Assembly (NCBI GenBank): GCA_030248135.1
Contig: JASANC010002284.1
Coordinates: forward strand, 1-64,000
Direction: 5' to 3'
DNA from: Theristus sp. LFF4_11
Taxonomy: Eukaryota; Nematoda; Chromadorea; Monhysterida; Xyalidae
DNA: 64,000 nt
Under the pieces are notes generated by a model, which made no database searches, was not told the DNA's origin, and saw only the letters and a program-made list of their open reading frames with translations. Positions 60,601 through 64,000 of the stretch are shown here, one piece after another. The translations under genes were made by a program, and so were the position numbers. The number at the start of each line of letters is the position of its first letter. Position 1 is the stretch's first letter.

Positions 60601-62910
60601 GATATTGTGCACTATCACCAAACGCACTAGCACACGTGTGTGTGCTGCCAGTGTGTTGGTGGCACAGTCTTCAGAGCAGTACATTAGCGGGCTATTACAT
60701 TCAACTGGCCAAAGTGTGTACATGTTAGCGAAATTGCGAAACCAGAAAGAAACGCACTACAGTGGCTCGGAGCACTAAGCCAAGAGCGCACCGCAAACCC
60801 AACGGACACACGGACCCAGCCGATGTACATTCTCATTTTGCGTGTGGCATGACCGACAGACAACACACGTTTTTCGCACTGTCGAAAGCGGCGCAGATAT
60901 TATTCCGGCCGACTAGTCCCCGTCCAATCCAGCCCACTACTATTCAGGCGGCTCCTTTTCGTCTTGTGCTTCTCAACTGTTTTCGCCTTGGCTCCGCCAG
61001 CGAGCAAGAAATGAAATGCGGCTAAGTGACTATGCGTGAATTTTTTATTGGAATAAAATACAACCGACGAGCCAACAGAATTTGTAACTGCAACATGAGT
61101 CGTGGTTAGTGTTATTGCGAAGCATGACATTTAATCAAGCATTTGCAAGAAATAGTTGTTGGTCACACAGGCATGAATTATGAACCAACGTAAAAAATTG
61201 AACGGTCCCGTCGACTGAATCGTTGACTAAACTTTTTATCTTTATGTTATGCAGTATGCAAGTTTTCAGCCAAGTTTCCTTCAGTTACTCCATGTCTGAT
61301 GTAAGATGAATAAAAACCATCCCCCCTACCCGACGAAAGTCTGCTATTTCATGCTGAAACCCGCTAATTATCATGAAACCCATTCAGGTATGAACATTGC
61401 AAAAGCAAGTCCATTGCTACGACACACCATAGCTAGGCGGTTGCTTAATACATTCCATGCATCTGCAGTGTTTGCTCAGCTCAGATGACACGTTTCACCG
61501 TTATAAACAGTAAACACAATAAACAATTTCAGTCGCGCAACCGCTTTGTAAAAACCGCCGCTTGCTTAACGTCATTTACCCCCATTGAATTCTTAGTTTA
61601 ACCCGTTCCGCTCAAAGAATCTACCACCAACCTGGACCCTGTGTTTGTGAACGTTGAAAAAAATTGCCGAAAATCCATTTATTTCTGCTATGTTCCGTGT
61701 TCCAGTGAGTTCGGGTGCAAACACGGGCTCCACGGCACTCTTTGTGACTAACTCTGCGAAACTTGTTGCCATGTGTTCACGTTTCATACTGGTTACAACT
61801 GGTTCTTAAAAGCTTGCTACGCTCCCTACAAACCTACAAACCCTAAAGTTTTGAGTGTTTGTGCATGAACATTCTGCTTGTACAATTCAGCGCGAACGAA
61901 GAAGCTTGAAATAAACTGCTGTTTACAAGTCATAACGCGAATGTAATGACACACTCAGCAAAGCATCACATGACCGGAAAAAAGTTTTGCTCAATTTGTT
62001 TCCAGGCTTAATTAATTGTGGCTGATAACGTTCACGTTTGTCCCACAACATCGATCATAAAAAGACTTCGTAATAATTGATGCTATTCATAGAAATTTAG
62101 TTTAAACTAATCAAATCAAGCTAGCCTCTACAGTTTGGCAAGCCAACTTGCAAACAAACGCAAACTCCCAGTTCAAATCATTTTAACGCTGGCAATAACG
62201 AGTAACCCTACTCAATCAACCTGACCAACGTGCAGTTCACGCCAGAAACCATTGTTCATGCATTCTGTTATTTCACATTTCAGTATTCCCGTCTTTCTTC
62301 TAAAGCGCTATCCAACAACAACTGTGATGTTACGACTAGAGAATTCACCAAAACGTCGTTCACAGAACAATAATTATCCAAATATAACAGAATTTAAAAA
62401 AAACGAAAATTTACCAGATTTTCGGTTGACACCGACTGCGTACGAAAGACGAAATAATCGTGGTTGCATCGAAATGTACGCCCAAAATGATCTTGCTCGA
62501 GAAAGTTGCAATTGTGCTCGTCGTTCAACACCTGCAGCGACAAAAAAATGGTTTTCAATAAAAAATGTCAAAAAGTTTTACACGAGTCGCCTTATTGCAT
62601 GCTGCATTTGAGATTGAACGAGTGATTGGGCGTTTGACTCTGGGAATCGCCTTGGCTTGACCAAGAAAACGGTACATTTACATCACAAATAACCGCATAC
62701 AACCAGCCAACCAATCAGCTTGGTTGGTTTACATAATTAATTACATAACACAAAAAAGTACATAATTTACAGATAGACTGTAGATCGTGTTAAAAAAATT
62801 TTAATGGCAGTGTTTTTTTTTACCGCTAGCGTAGTTGGCGTGAACGAGGGTAAAGGCGGCGGTACCGTCCGACTATCCTCATCATCTGCATTGTCGACCT
62901 CTAAGCCGGG
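51495..62910 (-). CDS. GPCPD1: GPCPD1-type glycerophosphocholine phosphodiesterase, 13 exons (5' end missing)
   Basis: Exons in transcript order: 62824-62910, 62415-62531, 58511-58760, 57707-57848, 57203-57257, 57050-57133, 55721-55885, 54463-54753, 53147-53326, 52922-53052, 52407-52542, 51871-52031, 51495-51606. They join in phase into 636 residues plus stop. The family hydrolyses glycerophosphocholine to glycerol-3-phosphate and choline in the cytosol. GDPD landmarks: [103 protein letters not shown]. The HRG, ExD and HD metal and catalytic residues are present. The N-terminal CBM20 domain was not found upstream and may lie beyond 64,000. The donor of exon 54463-54753 (GTTTGG) is the least certain junction. 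GTTGGT donors are used twice. Confidence 0.93.
53358..53518. mobile_element. CAGTC/CCAAT hairpin MITE in a GPCPD1 intron
   Basis: Left TAGTCAAACTC...GGGAATCAGCTGATTGG, right CCAACCAGTCCGCTGATTCCC. Loop arms GTGATCACGTGCATGCAGGC and GCATGCATGCATGTGATCAC. It lies 32 bp upstream of the exon starting at 53326. Confidence 0.78.
53938..54320. mobile_element. hAT-like MITE in a GPCPD1 intron
   Basis: Ends TAGGGACGGCATATAAAAAA and the inverse of TAGGGATGAAAAACGG; both arms run into CATGAAAAGAAACCGG. The flanking octamers CCCGCCTA and ATCGCCTA agree at six of eight positions. Just outside, 53899-53926 and the complement of 54353-54384 share GGGTCGC-TGATTGTCAAG, so an older inverted repeat surrounds it. 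Confidence 0.65.
54463..54753 (-). CDS. GPCPD1: GPCPD1 exon with a long acidic, Pro/Gly/Ser-rich insert
   Basis: It starts in phase 0 ([18 protein letters not shown]) right after the exon ending QLRLLK, where the vertebrate protein reads LLKLTHVTAL. The next 97 residues are low complexity: Asp-rich, then a run of prolines, then Gly/Ser-rich. With the start of the next exon, the loop between QLRLLK and QPFPTL is about 100 residues longer than in human GPCPD1. The donor at GTTTGG is inferred. In-frame alternatives at CAG|GTGGAC and CAA|GTGAAC would shorten the insert a great deal. Confidence 0.72.
55954..56747. mobile_element. Long CAGTC/CCAAT hairpin MITE (794 bp) in a GPCPD1 intron
   Basis: Starts TA-CAGTCAAACTCAATAAAA and ends with TTTTATTGAGTTCGACTG. 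Outer arms of about 150 bp include GGAATCAGCTGATTGG and GGTGCGGAGTGTGAGCAGCC. An inner inverted pair carries AAGACAAAAGCCTGAAA and runs of GACGAC/GTCGTC. Same design as 15640-16399. Confidence 0.85.
57422..57660. mobile_element. MITE with TGACGTCA sites, copy 2 (GPCPD1 intron)
   Basis: About 88% like 41547-41789 in the same orientation; arms with AAACGTGTCC and TGACGTCA. Lies 47 bp from the exon ending at 57707. Confidence 0.85.
57919..58269 (-). repeat. Second tRNA-derived SINE family, full length with 12-bp TSD
   Basis: Target duplication GATTGTGTGACG at 57907-57918 and 58270-58281. On the minus strand: head TGGCTGAGTGGATAGCAC (box A), CGGGTTCGAATCC (box B), a 250-bp body, and a 3' end GGGGCAACAAACAACAAAC plus CAACAACAA. 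The tail matches the LINE at 7075-9011. It lies in a GPCPD1 intron in the sense orientation. Confidence 0.92.
60312..60533 (-). CDS. Small single-pass membrane protein candidate (73 aa)
   Basis: The frame starts [20 protein letters not shown] and ends in a hydrophobic helix ([20 protein letters not shown]) plus LLAN. An intron may lie between DDK and the TTTTACTCACAG acceptor near 60431. The tail [11 protein letters not shown] recalls the C-terminus of cytochrome oxidase subunit 7C (FLVVRHQLL), but the N-terminus is unlike a mitochondrial presequence. It sits on the same strand inside a GPCPD1 intron. It may be a nested gene, a processed copy or chance. Confidence 0.3.
   Translation of the reverse strand: MSSPSDLFDRGQTQLARCDDKVQTNSVLLIFLLTVHNSGLLRFNWGYFGWSMLAGTAFLLGGFLLLKYHLLAN
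62655..62780. mobile_element. CAGTC/CCAAT hairpin MITE (GPCPD1 intron, partial)
   Basis: The right end GATAGACTG-TA matches the family; the centre CCAACCAATCAGCTTGGTTGG is palindromic. The left terminus is not clear. It ends 43 bp from the exon 62824-62910. Confidence 0.6.
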
Positions 62911-64000
62911 CTGAAATTGACAAAAAAAGAGAAATAATTTCAACAAATACTCATATTCTCTCATTGAATCACATAAAAAACAAGTAAATCTAGCGAAACA
63001 CAACCAAAAAACAACAACAACAACAAGTTGGGTAATGCAAAAAACACAATACTGACACAGTCGCGGAAAACTGCTAACAAAACAGTGGTGCTTTCAACGA
63101 ATTAACAAATGAAACATTTGCAGACTATGCTGAGACCACTAAACTGAGAAAACTAGCGTGGCAGCTAATTCACAAAACATCAAACTAATAAGAGGCAACA
63201 TTGTTGGTGTAAATCGTAGTGTTTGCTGTTCAAGTTTTCACAGGTTCATTTTTGCACAGCCTTTCGATCCCCAACTCTCCATCCGTAAAAGATCACATCG
63301 CTTTCAAAAAAAGTTCACATCCCTTTCTCAACACAACTGTCGTTCAATTCGCATTCACATTGCGACGCAATAACAAAAGAGTATTCACCTGGAAACTTTC
63401 AAGAAATTTTCCATTGTATTTAGAAGTTCTGGCGTGTCCCGTCCCGCCTGCCTGACCACAACCACATTTTAACCCCGAAAATCAAATGTCAACAATGGTT
63501 TTCCAATGTACCGTCGGCGTCGCCGCTGTTCTTTATCTCTTTTAAATTTTGTATTTGGCAATGTCGATCGGTAACCTATGGAAACTTCCACACCACCCAA
63601 CTCTGCAAAATTAAGACCCATTTTGGAAAGTCTATTTGAACATTACAAGCAACAACAAAAGCTGAAAAACAACCGAACCTAGGACAGTAAACAAACTTCG
63701 CCAAAAAACGCCGCGCGGTAAAAGTGCAAAGTGGCATGTAAACAAAAATGCGGTCAGCGGTGCTGTGCTAACATAACTAAAATGTATCCAAAAAACAGCG
63801 ACATAAAACACGGAACGTGATAAACGCAGGAACGAGATGGAGTGACGTCATTTCAAGACAGTGGACAAAATTCAGAATGAGGATGTAATTTTGGGGCATC
63901 GAGTGACTGCAAGCGGCGCGGACGGCAAGCAAATAAACGGCAGAACAAAAGATCTACTGCATATTTTTTGGTTGTGTGCGACTCAACGCAAATGCACGCA
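62911..64000. other. Upstream part of the GPCPD1 locus with no exon recognised
   Basis: Exon 62824-62910 starts in phase 0 at [12 protein letters not shown], matching the vertebrate EGLEEDDDD region near residue 190, so upstream exons for the N-terminal starch-binding domain should exist. None could be identified here. An Arg-rich candidate near 63515-63530 is too short to support. Confidence 0.5.

Noticed and set aside
60762..61025. 87-codon plus-strand frame in a GPCPD1 intron
   Set aside because: No recognised domain, no splice support, and an equally long antisense frame.

Overview
The window looks like nuclear DNA from a metazoan: three intron-rich animal genes separated and interrupted by mobile DNA. 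Most introns end in a short TTTTCAG or TTTCAG acceptor, a pattern typical of nematodes and some other ecdysozoans. The phylum cannot be fixed from this sequence alone.

Layout. From 1 to 10.6 kb there is a nest of transposons, including hAT-like elements with 8-bp target duplications, one hAT inside another, a 5'-truncated LINE with an intact reverse transcriptase frame inside a third, G/C-homopolymer elements and a tRNA-derived SINE head. From 10,802 to 30,338 (+) lies an endophilin-B gene: 11 exons, 383 aa, BAR plus SH3, with a candidate alternative last exon that would give an SH3-less protein. From 30.3 to 35.4 kb is a gene-poor convergent interval with hairpin MITEs and a foldback element. 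From 43,896 down to 35,408 (-) lies an MBOAT1/2-type lysophospholipid acyltransferase: 10 exons, 548 aa. From 43.9 to 51.5 kb no gene is established. From 62,910 down to 51,495 (-) lie 13 exons of a GPCPD1-type glycerophosphocholine phosphodiesterase; its 5' end, the expected starch-binding domain, was not found.

How the genes relate. All three act on membranes or phospholipids. Endophilin-B bends membranes, MBOAT reacylates lysophospholipids, and GPCPD1 hydrolyses the glycerophosphocholine left after full deacylation. Endophilin-B and MBOAT converge tail to tail; MBOAT and GPCPD1 run head to tail. Nothing shows co-regulation.

Mobile DNA. Introns and spacers are full of short inverted-repeat elements. 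The most striking is a TA-flanked hairpin family with CAGTC termini and GCTGATTGG / CCAATCAGC arms, in 108-bp to 794-bp forms. One copy sits exactly at the central TA of another palindromic MITE. A full SINE and the LINE share the same 3' terminus (GGCAACAAACAAC plus CAA repeats), which suggests the LINE family moves the SINE. Exon boundaries were set by reading frame, splice signals and remembered family alignments; no search was run.
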